DNA of 64,000 nucleotides. Origin: Gnetum montanum. Lineage: Eukaryota; Streptophyta; Gnetopsida; Gnetales; Gnetaceae. The DNA lies in NCBI GenBank assembly GCA_015680685.1, contig MNCI01016508.1, positions 311,644 to 375,643 of the forward strand, given 5' to 3'. Of this stretch, positions 1-10,778 are shown piece after piece. The position numbers and the translations under genes were made by a program. Position 1 is the first letter of the stretch; each line of letters opens with the position of its first letter. The notes under the pieces are model-generated. The model saw only the letters and a list, made by a program, of their open reading frames with translations. It was not told where the DNA came from and made no database searches.

Positions 1-259
1 AAGTGTTGCTGCTGCCAACGCCAAGATTGTGTCTTTCATTGTGCATCCGTAAGTGCATCATCGATCTCATTTCTTGCAAAGCTGCTTCAGCACCACTCCA
101 TTCCAAGTGCTCTCTCCAAATCCGGTCCGTTGTTGCATGATTGCCATTTGCACACACAACACAGTCTTTTATTAGCAAGGGAAGATGAATTATCATGTAA
201 TTGATACCTTGCTCTGGTGTAAGTCCATTGGCTGAGTTGTGGTATGGATGATTACGGAT
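1..259 (-). CDS. Unidentified open frame running off the window edge
   Basis: A minus-strand frame is open from a stop at 260-262 to the window edge (about 86 codons). It has balanced, protein-like composition, including GLTPEQGINYMIIH, KDCVVCANGNH and DRIWREHLEWSGAEAA. Directly upstream the minus strand reads a pyrimidine-rich stretch ending TATCTCTAG, which could be a 3' splice site. It lies where E1 would approach ORF3, but I cannot align it with the ORF3 copies of E2, E3 or E4. It could be a divergent E1 ORF3, a captured host exon, or another insertion. I do not recognise the family. Confidence 0.3.
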   Translation of the reverse strand, partial: MRNHPYHNSANGLTPEQGINYMIIHLPLLIKDCVVCANGNHATTDRIWREHLEWSGAEAALQEMRSMMHLRMHNERHNLGVGSSNT

Positions 260-262
260 CTA

Positions 263-1640
263 GAGATATAATAATGATGACTACCAAAGATGTAGGGGTT
301 AGGAGAAAATTGAAAAAATTGGGCCCCGTACCCCCATGACTAATCGCGAACCTCTGATAGCGATAGAATGGAGAAAGAATAAGAATAAAAAGATGGGTAA
401 AAGAGAAAAATAAGAAATCTATGAAATGGATGTCAAGATGGAAATGAAAAAAATAAAATTAATTGCAAAAATGTTAGGGAAAGAATTTAACAGATGCACC
501 AAATAGGAATGTCAGTGGATCCTCCCCAAAGTAGGCTCATGCCCTTAATGCCCTAACAAACCCACATTCAAAGAGTCCGTAGGCCCTGGGAATGTCCTTT
601 GGAACAATAGTTAAAGTCTTAATTATGAGAATTTACCAAAAAGAAAACAATGCATCAACCAAAATATATACTAATGATACAACCGACAATGAGGTGAACA
701 GTGGAGAGAATGGTGGAGAGAAGAGAATAGAATGGAATCCCAAGAACAAGGTGGTGTAGAGCACCTTGTGTGGTTCATGATTAATGTGACTTGGCAAATC
801 TCATTCCAACTTTAGCCTCAAACTAGCCATATCCAGTGACTTCGCATCAACGCATTTAGCCAAACCATCCACTTGAATAACAAGAATGCCTCCTCCAAGA
901 GCCACCACCATTCCAATGAACGAAGGAGAGAATGGGAAGTGAGAAGGACCTTAGTTAGAGGAAACATTTTTAGTTCCATAACCAGTGCTTGTAGCCCAAG
1001 TTTATTTTGTATAAGGGGTGTGCTTTGAATTCTCACTTTTTCTCTCTTTTTTTTTGCCTTCTCTTATTTTTTTTCTTTGTTTTTTGTGTTTTGTGTTTTT
1101 ATGCATGAGAACCACACCATGCAAAGACTTGTTATTTTTATTGGCTCAGCTTCCGATAATTGGGTAACATTGGAATGGAAAGAAAACTTAAGAAAAAAAC
1201 ATCCAAGCACCCAAGAGAATGGCCAATACAAATGCATCAAATTCCCTTGAAGTCACACCCCTTTCAATCCTTGAGTCCTTCCTTAGTTTGAGAAATACCC
1301 AATCAATGATTCATTAGAGTTCTTATTAGAAAGGGACTGTACATTTCAAAGCCAAGAGAGACCATAGAATTGGTGGATGTATGGATGAAGTGGACTCATT
1401 TCCTGTCATATCAAAAGAAAGATATCTTAGTATCAACATCATAACTTTAAGGTAAAAATCAAACATTAGCAATCAATAAGAAAACAGTTCATACCATCGT
1501 GAAGAACACTTATTGGGTGACAAACTTACAGGATGGGTAATACATACACAAACACACACAAAAAATGGAAAAGTATAACGATGTTGTAAAAAAAACAAAA
1601 GAAGTTAAAGAAAATTGTAAAAAAATAAATCAAAAAGACT
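263..1640 (-). other. 3' noncoding region of E1 with two conserved blocks
   Basis: No coding potential is seen between the end of integrase and the left edge apart from chance frames. Two short blocks recur at matching places in E2, E3 and E4: ATGCGAAGTCACTG (834-847, minus) and a TACTTTGGGGAGGATCC-type block (514-533, minus). The rest is AT-rich with pyrimidine runs. A long noncoding stretch after pol is usual for Athila/Tat elements. Confidence 0.6.
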
Positions 1641-1655
1641 GAGGGCCTCCAATGA

Positions 1656-2862
1656 TCAGCATAGGTGGCCATCTTCCCCATGACTGAATTGCAAGGAAGA
1701 GATCCGAAATAGAGAGCGAGGTTGCCTGCTAGCGGAGGTGTAATTTGTATTGGCTATTTTTGGTTCATGGAAAGGCTTTGTTTGTTGTACATTAACTAAT
1801 AACCTTTTATTTGGGCTGTCAGGCTTGTATATCATCATGGCTCCAGAGGAGAAGGTTTTATGAATAATATAGGATCCTTCCCACAACGTTTGAAATTTTG
1901 TACGTTGTGGTACATGTGTGGGATTCCAGTAAAGGACCTTATCTCCAGGTTGGTACCTAAACCTTTGAATCCTTAAGTCATAACATTGTTTACTATGTTC
2001 CTTGTGCAACTCATTTAACGATAGTGCAACCACTCTATTCTTGTCTAGCATGTTTAGAGTTGTCAACCGTTGTTTTTGTGCTAGGTCGAGGTCCAAGTGA
2101 AGGTCATAAGTCATGGATAGTGTATAGAGATCATTTTGTATGGGGAGCTTTGGTAGTTTCCCATACACTAACTCATAGAGAGAATAGCCTGTAGGGAGCT
2201 TCTAAGTGGAGCGGTACGCTGAGAGAGCGTCGTTCAGTTTCATGCTCCAGTCTCACCTAAATTTGCTAATTATTCTTGTTAATATTCTTGTGATCTCCCA
2301 GTTAGTAACTTCGGCTTGGCCATTTTCTTGGGGGTGGTAAGGTGGTATATTTATGCTCAACCTCTAAGCGTTGCATCAATTTGCGAAAGGTTGCACTCGT
2401 AAAATGTGTTCCATTATCAGAGATGAGTGCATGTGGCACACCAAACCTATTTATGATTTGTTGTTGTATAAGTCATGTAGCCATAGATGATGTGCAGTCT
2501 GTTACTACGACTGCTTTAGCCCATTTGGTTAAGTAATCAACAGCAATGATGATATATGTTTTTTCATTGGACATCGGTGTAATAGGCACTATAAAATCTA
2601 TGCCCCAAATATTGAACGGTTCCAAAGGCTAAATCCATTGTTGCGGATCCTCCATTCTAGCAATCATTCCACCATCATGTTGGTAGCGTTCACAAGATTG
2701 GGCAAAATGATGGGCATCCCGAAAGAGTGTTGGCCAATAATATCCTACAAGCAGGACCTTGGTAGACGTTCGTCTCCTAGCATAATGAGCCCCACAGGGG
2801 CCCTCATGAGCATCCTGAAGAACTTTTAATTGATCCTTATTGGGCACGCACCATCGAACCAA
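1656..2862 (-). pseudogene. E1 integrase (zinc-binding, catalytic core and C-terminal domain)
   Basis: This is the integrase end of the E1 polyprotein, which would insert the element cDNA into the genome. The N-terminal HHCC region is seen at about 2700-2830 (HEGPCGAHY, then AQSCERYQ). The last zinc cysteine is changed to tyrosine (CERY in place of CxxC). The three catalytic acids are visible: GIDFI near 2598, SDNGTHF near 2410 and QENGQAEV near 2325. The C-terminal part (QPGDKVLYWNPTHVPQRTKF to KPFHEP) shows the usual GDKVL start and LWEGSYII strand. A stop and small frame changes near 2200 and 2600 separate the parts, so it is inactive as it stands. Confidence 0.85.
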
Positions 2863-2880
2863 GCCATCAGGATAGAATTT

Positions 2881-3785
2881 CTAAAGTTGTCTCTTGATTT
2901 CCATGAAGTACTTGGTTCTGTGAAGAAACTGTTGTTTCTTCCTAAAGTCCAATCCCTGTGGTGTTTTTTGGGAAATGAGATAAGTAATAATGCTACTATA
3001 CCAATTTATTTCTGCGGGTTGATCATTTACTACACCAGCAAAGAGGGTTTCATTAGGAAAATGGTTAGATACAGCATATTCATCCTCTTTGCTATCCCAA
3101 CGCAACCGAGATAGGTGATTTGCAAGTACATTCTCAGTGCCTTTGTGATCTACTATTGTTAAATCAAACTCTTGAAGAATTACCATCCAATGTATGATAC
3201 GTGGGCTAACCATTGGCTTGTTCATAAGGAACCTAATTACACTATGATCCGTGTGGATGTATACTTTGTAACCTAATATATAGTGCCTAAATTTGTTTAG
3301 TGCAAACACTACAGCCATTAATTCCTTTTTCATAGTTGTGTAGTTGAGTTGTGCACCGGTGATACTTTTACTGGCACAATGGATGTAATAAGGTCATTTT
3401 TGTTCATCTAATTATGTCAGTACGGCTCCTAAAGCATAATTAGATGCATCAGTCATGATATGAAACGACCTAGACGAGTTAGGGGCTTGTAGAATGGGAG
3501 TTTCCACAACTCTCTATTTAAGAGTTTGAAATGCTCGTTCACATTCCCTGGTCCATTCGAATGGTGCATTTTTTTCATTAATTCCACCAATGGCTTGGCA
3601 ATTTTGGAGAAGTTCTTGATAAATCTCCTATAGTAGCCAGTGTGTCCAAGGAATGACCAAATGTCTTTGATAGTCTCTGGTTGTTGGGTAATTCCTTGGA
3701 TAAATTTTTTTTTTTTTTTTGCGTCCACCTGTATTCCTGATTGTAAAATTTTATGCCCTAGTACTACGCCTTCTTGAACCATCAA
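2881..3785 (-). pseudogene. E1 RNase H domain and RT connection
   Basis: It follows RT on the same strand. The connection region carries VLGHKI, KDIWSFLGHTGYYRRFIKNFS and KPLVELMKK (3453-3785). After a frame change comes the RNase H (2881-3333) with KKELMAVVFALNKFRHYILG, HTDHSVIRFLMNKP and DHKGTENVLANHLSRL. In relatives the last motif reads ADHLSRL. Here the catalytic Asp codon is AAT (3118-3120, minus), giving Asn. Degradation of the RNA in RNA/DNA hybrids would therefore be impaired. A poly-A/T run at 3706-3720 marks slippage (a run of Lys codons). Confidence 0.85.
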
Positions 3786-3827
3786 ATGGATTTTTTGTCA
3801 ATTAAGCTTTAGGTTTGTTTCAACACA

Positions 3828-4562
3828 TCATTTTAATACTTGCTCCAATCGGTCGAGGGCTTGATCGAAGCTTGTCCCATAAGTGGAGAAGTCATCCATA
3901 AAGACTTCTACTCCATTACCTATATGCTGCTGAAAGATGCTTAGAACTAATTGTTGGAATGTGGCAGGGGCATTGCACAAGCCAAAAGACATATGTTTAT
4001 ATGCAAACATTTCCCAAGGATTGGTGAGCATTGTTTTGGCTTGGTCTTCTAGTGCGATTCGTATTTGGTTGTACCCACTATACCCATCTAGAAAACTATA
4101 GTAGCGATGCCCTGCTATCATGTCTAAGACTTGGTCAACAAATGGAAATGGGAAGTGATCTTTAAAGGTTTCCATATTCAATAGCTGAAATTCTATACAT
4201 ACCCTCCATTTGCCTCCTTTCTTTGGTATGATTACAAGAGGGCTAACCCATTCGCTATCAAAAATGGGGTAAATGAACCTAGCCTTAAGAATTTTCTCTA
4301 TCTCCTCTTTTACTATTTGTTTTAACTTTGGGTTCAATTGCCTCTACGGTTGTTTGAAAGGCTTCATGGAGGGGTCCGTGTAAATACTATGCTGGCATAT
4401 CCTAGGGTCTATTTTAGTTAGTTCAGGGTATGACCAAGCAAAGGCTATTGACCACTTATTTATCACCTTCAGCAAACTCTCTTTTTGCTTGGGGGCAAGC
4501 TTTGCGTTGATGATTATTGATTTTCCATTTTTAAGGGTCATGTATTCCAAACCAGTGGGCAA
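3828..4562 (-). pseudogene. E1 reverse transcriptase
   Basis: Core polymerase of the element. In order it shows the N-terminal thumb-side region (MPTGLEYMTLKNGKSIIIN, 4344-4562), a stop, then SEWVSPLVIIPKKGGKWRVC, FPFVDQVLDMIAGHRYYSF, LDGYSGYNQIRIA, FGLCNAPATFQ and the catalytic VFMDDFSTYG. The FMDD form of the YxDD box is usual in Athila/Tat elements. The catalytic aspartates are intact. The main break is the TAG at the junction near 4342 plus a stop after LEQVLK. Confidence 0.92.
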
Positions 4563-4730
4563 CGATTTTAAATCTAGGGGCTCTTATTTAAACCTCTCAG
4601 GAATCTCCAACTTCCCCCAGTTAATGTTTTTAGGGTTAAGGGCTGGAAGTTGGCCATGAACCTGCTCAAGTGCATCCATGCTTTCAACGTAAGTGCTCGT
4701 TATCCCCTCAGTCAATTCCATTCATGTTGT

Positions 4731-5504
4731 TCAATTATTCTCTTGGTTAGCCATTAGCCACTCGGTGTTTTCTTGTTGTGTGGCTACTACATATAGGCAC
4801 CTTTTTATGTTGATATCTTGTGCACACCGATTGCATGTAGGAAATGTTAAACTTTGCATTACCCATGATTTCTGCATGCAATGGCATCCTGTGTCACTAT
4901 ATGCGATGCATGGAACTTTCTTCTTCTCAATCTTTCTAAAGGTATTTTTCTTGGATATTTCTAGGGAAAGATTGCGAATTCCTAGGCACATGTCTACTGT
5001 GCTTAGCCATTCCCTTCCAATTATTATTGGGAAGTCCCCTTTGTCATTAGTTATTTGGATCACCAAGAAATCAGTTGGATATGACCAACCACCTACGGTG
5101 GTGACAATGTCAACTTGACCTAAAGGAATAATGATGGACTGGTCAGCCAGCTCTAAGCAAATATTTCTCTTCTTAAGTGGAGGTAGGTTCCAGGTATTAT
5201 ACAATTCTTGTGAAATTAAGTTGACCCTAGAGCCTGAGTTAAGAAGAGCCTTATGAGGTTCATTCCCAGTGACTTGGAGATAAATCAGGGGGCTTCCTAG
5301 ATCAGAGAATTTCTTGGGAAGGTGGCCTACCTTAATCCAGTCGATAATGATATGTGTTAACATAACCGTGTGCATTGGCCTCAATTTCTCGATTGAAGGA
5401 TTTCCCAAAACCTTATTTGGTATGGAGGTGTTTAGGTGTCCATCTGCTTGTGAAGCTGAGGGCTTGGTTGGATTTTTGATCCTAAAGAAAGGTCTTTTTG
5501 GCAT
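4731..5504 (-). pseudogene. E1 aspartic protease
   Basis: A 257-codon open frame holds the retropepsin-like protease that would cut the Gag-Pol precursor. The active-site loop reads ALLNSGSRVNLIS, where relatives have a D at the N position (E4 has LLDLGFGVNLIS). The AAC codon at 5238-5240 (minus) is a D to N change that should abolish catalysis. The flap and second half (GGWSYPTDFLVIQI, FPIIIGREWLSTV) are well kept. It is followed by a linker with several cysteines (SDTGCHCMQKS, CNRCAQD) before RT. Confidence 0.85.
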
Positions 5505-7871
5505 GTGATTGTTAGGACCAACTGAGAATTGAGGATTGAGAGCCCTTGTGGTGTTGAATTATTACGGTTGAGTGGAAATTACTCTGGGCCTTGTTGGAGC
5601 GGTTGGTGGTGGAGCTACTAGCATAAGAGATGCAAACGGGTTTGGAGGATAGTCTAGGTATGGAGCATTTCCCAGAGGATAAGGAGTCCTAAAATACTCC
5701 TGAACTCAGTAGTAACGTGGAGGCTTTATGTGACACATAGAGTCACCTGGAGAAACCGGTTGCTACACATAATAGCCATATGGGTTTGGCTCCCAGTAAG
5801 GGTACTATTGTGTTGGTGGTGGCATCCCCCATGACTGTGGGTATTGCCACTACTGATGTTATCCGGTGGGTTGTGGTGGAGTTCTACTTGGATAGTACGT
5901 TAGTGGTTGGCGGAACTGCCTTGGGTTATCTTGAGGATAAGGTAACCTTTGGGGTTTCTTTCGTTGGTTAAGTCTTGGATTAAGTGCATACATCCCAGAC
6001 TCCTATAGATGTGAAATAATTGGACAACATCCCTTAGGATGGTCATATTGGCAGATCTCACATCCACCATCATCGTCTGTGTCTAAGTTCAAAACCTCAT
6101 CGGAGATAGTAATTTTTCCCTTACCCTTGTTATGTGTAGGGCCTGAATTTCTTTGCTTTGTCTTACCTTTTTCACTACTTCATTCCTCCTTAGAATCTTC
6201 TACGATTTTCAAAGTGCTTTGAAGTCTAGAGTCTAAGGAATCCCACAGTTGGTCTACCTTAGCTGATACTTCTATTGTTAATTTTTAAATCGACGGGGTT
6301 TTTTGGTTCACCAACTCTTCGAGTCGTGACTCATCCTCCTCATCACAAAATCTTACTCCCTTCTTCCGAAGGCAGGGATCACGGTTGTATTCTTTTGCAC
6401 TTTCCCTTTTTCGTAGCTCACATTTTTCTTTTGCTACTTGCTCCAACAAGCGATGAACATCATTGGCTCTAAGTTCTAATAGTCTCCCTTGGGCATAAGT
6501 CCCAAGGGTTCTCCTAGTTTCATGCTTTAGCCCATCCATGATGTGGCGAAGTTCATCACATTGAGCGTATCCATGGCCTGGGCAATGGTGTAACAATACA
6601 TAGTAGTGACCCATGGCAACATCCAAGGGTTCATGAGTACCTTGCTTCCATCCTTAGATCTTCTTATGCAAATTAGACACTCTGGAGTACATTTGATACT
6701 TATCGTTGAAGAGTTCTAACATCGTACTCCACCTCCTGATGGTTTTCGGCTCTGAGGACCGGTACCAACTCTCTGCTTCTTTGATGAGTGTCCTAGGAAA
6801 CAACTTAAGCTTTTGCCACTCATTTTCTATGTTCTGTAAGGCGTAGGCATCATGGAATTCTTATAAATGATGTTGCAGATCTGAGTTGTATCCCCCTTCA
6901 AAGCATGGAATATTGTTCATGTCTAAACATTTGATCCAATTGTCCTTTTGATGCCTTGTTGGAATTCTTACTGCCTCGGTTATGTCGAGCATACTTTGGG
7001 TTGTAAGTAGGGGCTCATCATGATCATCTCTTTCATGACACTTATGATGTCTTCGTTGTTCCCTACTTTCCCTTCGTTTGTACCATTATCCTCTCTCTTG
7101 ACTCTCTCGTCGAAGTCTCTCATTTTTCCTACCTCTATCCTCACTGTTATGTTCATGATGGTTACACCCAGATGTGGAATGAGAGGGTGAGTGATGAGAT
7201 AAAGGAAAATAAGAAAGGAAACCATCGCCATGACAATGCTTCTTTCCTTCTCTTCAGCTGCTACGGCCCTGATCGTGATGACGATCTAAGTGTCTGTCCT
7301 TATTATGAGTTGTTGTTTCCTTTATGAACAGTTGGCGTTCATGGAAATTAGAATCAGTTTTGTGTATCGTTGATCGTAGGTTCTGATACCCAACCTCCTC
7401 ACCATCGTTAGGAGGGGGAACATCATTTCCTAGAGAACCTATTATAATGGGTTCCTCATCTCCTATTTTGCTAAGGATGTGTGGACCTTTGCCCTTCAAC
7501 AGTGTATGTTGGCTCTCCTGTCATGAGTCCCTAATACGTTGTGCTTCTGCAGGATGATAATCCCTCATATCAAAATCTTCAACAACGTATTCAACATATA
7601 ATTCTGTTACGCTAATTTGTGTTAAAGCATGGAGGAGCATGTTAGGGATTGATCGATCTGGGGGTAACATGATGTTACCTTGCAAATCTCTCCATCGCAG
7701 CTATTCTTCTTTATGAAGGATAAAGGTAATGTCTAGAATATACTCATCGGGATGAGTATAGACTATCTGGTATTGTTGAGGACTTGGTTGATTTCAGTTA
7801 TGTGTTTTTGATTGCCGACTGTTTCATGTATTATCCCTAGGAGGTGAGTTACTTTTGTTAGAAGAAGACAT
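5505..7871 (-). pseudogene. E1 gag, with N-terminal region, core and P/Q-rich tail
   Basis: Capsid-type gene. I place the start at the ATG at 7871-7869 (MSSSNKSNSPP), shortly after the primer site. An N-terminal motif (YTHPDEYILDITFIL) recurs in E2 and E4. A charged region with GKGPHILSKI follows. The core has the Athila-type segment DVAMGHYYVLLHHCPGHG (about 6570-6630) and ELRANDVHRLLEQVAKEK. A zinc-knuckle-like motif follows at 6024-6062. The C-terminal part is rich in Pro, Gln and Tyr and runs into the protease. Several stops and frame changes break it. Confidence 0.8.
6024..6062 (-). other. E1 variant zinc knuckle, CX2CX3HX4C
   Basis: Thirteen codons read CEICQYDHPKGCC. The spacing is C-x2-C-x3-H-x4-C, one residue shorter between Cys2 and His than the usual CX2CX4HX4C retroviral knuckle. 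The same 13-residue block lies in E2, E3 and E4 gag. Confidence 0.7.
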
Positions 7872-7989
7872 TGTTATCGGTGTGCTAATTACTGTTATAT
7901 AATTTTTCTTTTAATTAACTCGAAGGTTCGTTTAGGCTCCCAATGATGTGAGTGATATCCTATGTTCTATTCAGCGCACAAACACTTAG

Positions 7990-8007
7990 TCCTCGGCAAC
8001 AACACCA
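7990..8007 (-). promoter_or_regulatory. E1 primer-binding site (tRNA-Asp type)
   Basis: Minus strand reads TGGTGTTGTTGCCGAGGA, one base after the LTR end. The plant tRNA-Asp complement is TGGCGCCGTTGCCGGGGA, so it matches with C-to-T or G-to-A changes. Confidence 0.85.
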
Positions 8008-8008
8008 A

Positions 8009-8746
8009 TGATGAGTGGCAAAATACCCCTACACTCAACCATACGAATACGAGTGTAGAACGTGCGATCTGGTCAAACGCCACAGACTAAGTGCATACAC
8101 GCCCCATGGAACACTTAGGGTTAATCATTCATTATTTTCCCAGACTTACTTGTAGTTGTCATGGTGTATGGTTAAGCAAGTTTAAGGTATATGATTTTTA
8201 TAGTTTTTATGTTTTATGTCTTCTATGCTAATAAGGTGAAGGGTTGAAAAACTAATTACTAATTCTAACTAATGAACTATGTCTAAATTACCTAGCATTA
8301 GCATATGTTCCCACTTATCGTACAGACCTTGAACCGATGCAACCATGGTTACCAAACGCTAATCGTTGCTGGGATCACAATGTGTAACGCACCTACTCGA
8401 AGTGGTCATACTGAGGCACTTAACTAGGAGAGAAGGGTTGAGAAGGAAAGTAGTAAATAATAGATAATAAATAATAGTAATAAAATCCTAATTAGCCTAT
8501 TCTATGTACTGCAAGGTTTATCCATGAAGCTTGTCTTTATTGCCATACACAAACTTGTGTTTAGGTACAATGTTTTCTCAAATAAAGATCTGTTCACTTT
8601 AGGACTCCTACTGCAGGCACATGGAAAATATTCTATCTCTAGAATAATCAATATGCCAAAGTTTCCATACTATCTAGCCTAGGATAAGGAAACAAGGGAT
8701 AGCCACCTCTTATTTATAGATATGACGACGTACCGCGATATCCTGT
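8009..8746 (-). repeat. E1 5' LTR, truncated in U3
   Basis: The inner edge is at 8009 (plus strand TGATGAGTGG). The plus-strand sequence is homologous to the E3 LTRs (CCCTACACTCAACCATA, then GAGCCAC and the TATTTATA box). The minus-strand TATA box is at 8711-8718. Only one GATATC box remains (about 8733-8740), where E3 has about six. The LTR stops abruptly at about 8746 and the RT gene of E0 begins at 8748. I cannot find the CA terminus, so the outer end seems contracted or mutated. Confidence 0.75.
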
Positions 8747-8747
8747 A

Positions 8748-10162
8748 GGTGCTACATTTGAGCAAGCCCTAGACTGCCTTGAGCAAGTGTTGAAAAGGTG
8801 TATCAAAACACACCTTTGGCTCAACTGGTAGAAAAGACATCTTATGATCCAAGAAGGCATTGTTTGGAGCATAAAATATTTGAAAAAGGAATTGAGGTTT
8901 ACCCTAAAAAGATTAGGATCATCTAGGAAATTACCTACCAACTAGAAACTATCAAAGATATCTAGTCATTCCTTGGTCACACTAGCTCCCATCAATACTT
9001 CCTATAGAATTCCTCTAGGATTGCCAAATCATTAGTGGAGCTGACAAGAAATGATGTTTCATTTGTCTAGACTAAGAAATGTGAGAATCATTCTAGCACC
9101 TTAAGAAGAAGCTTGTAAAAGCTCCAATTCTATGAGAACCTAATTGGTCTAGACCTTTCTACATCATGATGGATGCATCAAACTATACCTTGGAAGCTGT
9201 GCTCACATAGATGGATGATCAAAAATATTCTTACTACATCCACTGCATAAGTCAAACAATTGTGGGTGCATAGCTAAACTACATCACAATAGAAAAAGAA
9301 TTAATGGCAATGGTATTTTCCTTAGAGAAATTTAGGCACTATGTGCTTGGATACAAAGTTTTTGTGCACATTGACCACAATGGAATCTAGTTCCTAATGA
9401 ACAAACTAATGATGAGTCCCCATATCATATGGTGGCTTGTGATTTTGCAAGAATTCAATCTTACAATGGTAGATTAAAAGGGAACTCAAAATGTAGTTGT
9501 AAACCAGTTATCTCAATTACAATGGGATAACAAAGAGAAGGAGAGTTCATTGTCTGATCAATTTCCTAATGAACTCCTCTTTACTAGGGTTATAACTAAA
9601 TAAATACCTAATGAGCCTAACTGGTATGATGGCATTCTCACTGACCTTTTCACTCAAGAGGTTCCACAAGAGTTGGACCATAGGAAGAAACAATAGTTTC
9701 TTCACTAGGTAAAACACCTCATCGAAATTAATAGACACCTTTACAAGGTATGCATCGATGGCCTAGTTTATTCGTATGTCTCTAATGCTAATCAACTGCG
9801 CATTCTCCAAGGTGTTCATGAAAATCCTTATGGGGACCACTATGTAGGAAGATGAATAGTCATTAAGATCCTAATGATAGGGTATTATTAGCCAACACTT
9901 TTTAGGGATGCTCACCAATTCATCCACTCTTGTGAATGCTGCCAGCATGATGGTAGAATGACTGCTCGTATGGAGCAACCTCAGTAGTGGATCTAACAAC
10001 TAGAATCCTTTGACATCTGGGGCATTGACTTCATGGGTTCCACTACACCTATGTTAAATGGAAAGGCATACATAATCATCATTGTTGACTATTGCACCAA
10101 ATGGGTAGAAGCAGCAGTAATGACTGACTGTGCATCTTCTATAGCTACTCAGTTTGTATAAC
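8748..10162 (+). pseudogene. E0 left fragment: end of RT, RNase H, integrase start
   Basis: A plus-strand pol fragment of the E family, much decayed. It starts in RT at the segment GATFEQALDCLEQVLKRC, just after the FMDDFSTY box in the E2 homologue. It continues through the connection, RNase H (KRINGNGIFLREI in a shifted frame, EFNLTMVD-like region) and integrase zinc domain, and ends in the integrase core with GIDFMGS, AYIIIIVDYCTKWVEAAV and SIATQFV. Many stops and frame changes are present. The upstream part was separated by E1 and lies outside the window. The downstream part was separated by E3 and resumes at 18508. Confidence 0.8.
10158..10162. repeat. Target-site duplication of E3, left copy (ATAAC)
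   Basis: ATAAC directly precedes the E3 LTR start TGATGAGCGA and is repeated at 18508-18512 after its end. Without E3 and one copy, the E0 integrase sequence joins as in E2 (28250-28265). Confidence 0.92.
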
Positions 10163-10288
10163 TGATGAGCGACAAGATACCCCTACACTCAACCATACAA
10201 ATATGAGCATTTTCATGTGTGATCCAGTAAAACTCTACAGACAGACTAGTTGTGGCACCTAGATCGTTAACCTTAGGTCGCAGTTCAC

Positions 10289-10320
10289 NNNNNNNNNNNN
10301 NNNNNNNNNNNNNNNNNNNN
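10289..10320. other. Assembly gap (32 N) inside E3 3' LTR
   Basis: The flanks align with 17796 and about 18065 in the other LTR, so roughly 240-250 bp are probably missing although only 32 N are shown. Confidence 0.95.
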
Positions 10321-10680
10321 GGGTTACCAAGTAGTCACACTTAAATGCTTGTAATCAAGTCATACTCATTTTGCGTTACTAGGAGATAAGGGTGAGAGAG
10401 ACTAATTAGGAAAGTAGTAAATAACAATTAAATAAACAAATAAACAAAGTGAATGCTACAATGATGAAGTAATCTCGATCTTTATTGTCGGTCATGTGCA
10501 CGTCCAAGTACGTCACACTTGAATAAAGAATGTTGTACAATTACATTCACCACACTGCAGGCAGACACGGGAAAATAATCTAACTCTGAAGAAATCAAAC
10601 TACCAGAGTCTAGCTACAATCTAAACTAGGATGATAAACAAGGGAGAGCCACTTCTTATTTATAAACATTGTGATGGACT

Positions 10681-10772
10681 ACAATATTGTGTACGCGATA
10701 TTGCAGGGGATGTGATATCGCAGTGGACTTGATATCACGTACATGATATCGTGGCCCATGCGATATCGCGTC
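10681..10772 (-). promoter_or_regulatory. Array of palindromic GATATC boxes in E3 U3
   Basis: About six boxes of the form CGATATCG, TGATATCA or CAATATTG lie roughly 15-20 bp apart between the LTR start and the TATA box. They are also present, more mutated, in the other LTR at 18420-18502. The position and regular spacing suggest binding sites for a dimeric factor. That is inference. Confidence 0.6.
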
Positions 10773-10778
10773 CCATCA

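Larger units (their letters stand above)
1..8746 (-). mobile_element. E1: Ty3/gypsy retrotransposon, Athila/Tat type, 3' part outside window
   Basis: Read on the minus strand, this element runs 5' LTR (8009-8746), primer site (7990-8007), gag, protease, reverse transcriptase, RNase H, integrase, then a long 3' noncoding region that leaves the window at position 1. The order PR-RT-RH-INT defines Ty3/gypsy. The tRNA-Asp primer site and the RT core (GYSGYNQI, FGLCNAPATFQ, FMDDFS) point to the Athila/Tat group. It is the best preserved pol in the window, with few stops, so it is probably younger than E0 and E2. It sits in the RT gene of an older plus-strand copy (E0), which resumes at 8748. The third gene ORF3 and the 3' LTR would lie to the left of the window. 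Confidence 0.9.
10163..10778 (-). repeat. E3 3' LTR (contains assembly gap)
   Basis: Starts TGATGAGCGA and ends TCCCATCA (plus strand). It matches the right LTR closely but is about 210 bp shorter because of the N run at 10289-10320. The minus-strand TATA box is at 10657-10665 and an array of GATATC-like palindromes fills 10681-10772. Confidence 0.9.

Noticed and set aside
4693-5118. A 141-codon plus-strand frame opposite the E1 protease
   Set aside because: Antisense shadow of a conserved protease frame; no independent motif.
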